From the NCBI RefSeq assembly GCF_003385955.1, contig NZ_QRDW01000001.1:1059854-1123853 (forward strand): a stretch of DNA of 64,000 nt, read 5' to 3'. The stretch comes from Aestuariispira insulae (GTDB lineage: Bacteria; Pseudomonadota; Alphaproteobacteria; UBA8366; Aestuariispiraceae). Position numbers and translations under genes: made by a program. Each line of letters begins with the position of its first letter. The stretch's first letter is position 1. The notes under the pieces were generated by a model that was given only the letters and a program-made list of their open reading frames with translations, searched no databases and had not been told where the DNA came from. Of this stretch, positions 63,891-64,000 are shown piece after piece.

Positions 63891-64000
63891 ATGGCGCTCA
63901 TTCCTTTCGATGACCGGGACGGCTTTATCTGGCTGAACGGTGAAATGGTTCCCTGGCGGGATACGAAACTGCATATGCTGAGCCACGCGCTGCATTATGC
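63891..64000 (+). CDS. ilvE: Branched-chain amino acid aminotransferase, 5' part only
   Basis: The window ends 36 codons into this gene. FDDRDGFIWLNGEMVPWRD and MLSHALHY match the start of class IV (IlvE/BCAT) aminotransferases. A PLP enzyme transferring amino groups to branched-chain keto acids. ACCGGAG precedes the ATG. Divergent from the MarR gene, the usual alphaproteobacterial order. Confidence 0.85.
   Translation, partial: MALIPFDDRDGFIWLNGEMVPWRDTKLHMLSHALHY

Overview
The window is chromosomal DNA of an alphaproteobacterium. The evidence is gene content: a CcrM-type GANTC adenine methyltransferase, the alphaproteobacterial F0 gene order atpI-atpB-atpE-atpF'-atpF with a split b/b' stator, an EipB-like envelope protein, an sdhCDAB operon, a phasin, and an OmpR/EnvZ - MarR - branched-chain aminotransferase block. 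Genus cannot be fixed by eye; a Rhodospirillales- or Sneathiella-like marine lineage is a guess. There is no prophage, complete insertion sequence, CRISPR array, rRNA or recognisable tRNA. Coding density is high and almost everything is core genome.

Layout. 0-8 kb: rpmB, a secreted PagL-type lipid A deacylase behind a consensus CRP-like site, an AmpG-like permease, kdsB, a membrane-anchored cytochrome c, a HisN-type phosphatase, and an XRE-cupin regulator divergent from kbl. 8-14 kb: a complete yejABEF peptide ABC importer. 14-20 kb (minus strand): MarR, leucyl aminopeptidase, EipB, YjbQ, a small conserved protein and the F0 ATP synthase operon. 20-34.5 kb: an RsbW-like ATPase with a pseudo-receiver, smc, a DsbA-like thioredoxin, a DUF721 protein, mutY, an MscS channel, a Cache/HAMP histidine kinase, DUF2269 and SDR-DoxX membrane proteins, and ccrM. 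34.5-41.6 kb: pyridoxal kinase, a CitE-like lyase, a PAS protein, a 1.1 kb non-coding stretch and sdhCDAB. 41.7-64 kb: a GAF-GGDEF-EAL protein, PaiB, ychF-pth-rplY, prs, a PuuA-like glutamine synthetase, two tiny genes, a lipoprotein, an M24 peptidase, pgeF-midA-lgt, hldD, ubiK, ybjN, proC, phasin, csaA, a WcaJ-type sugar transferase, an EnvZ/OmpR pair, MarR and the start of ilvE.

Several genes share themes. Envelope biogenesis and lipid A remodelling: kdsB, hldD, pagL, ampG, pgeF, lgt, eipB, wcaJ. Energy: F0, Sdh, cytochrome c, UbiK. Cell cycle and chromosome: ccrM, smc, the DUF721 protein, plus DnaA-box, GANTC and CtrA-type sites in non-coding DNA.

The most interesting material is non-coding: (i) an AT-rich stretch before sdhC with three DnaA-like boxes and three clustered GANTC sites; (ii) four GANTC sites and a DnaA-box pair at ccrM; (iii) an 89-bp inverted-repeat element at 37082-37170 that can fold as a three-way junction; (iv) a perfect TTAA-N7-TTAA CtrA motif before the EAL-domain gene; (v) a perfect TGTGA-N6-TCACA site correctly placed on the pagL promoter. 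I found no clearly new multi-gene system and do not claim one.
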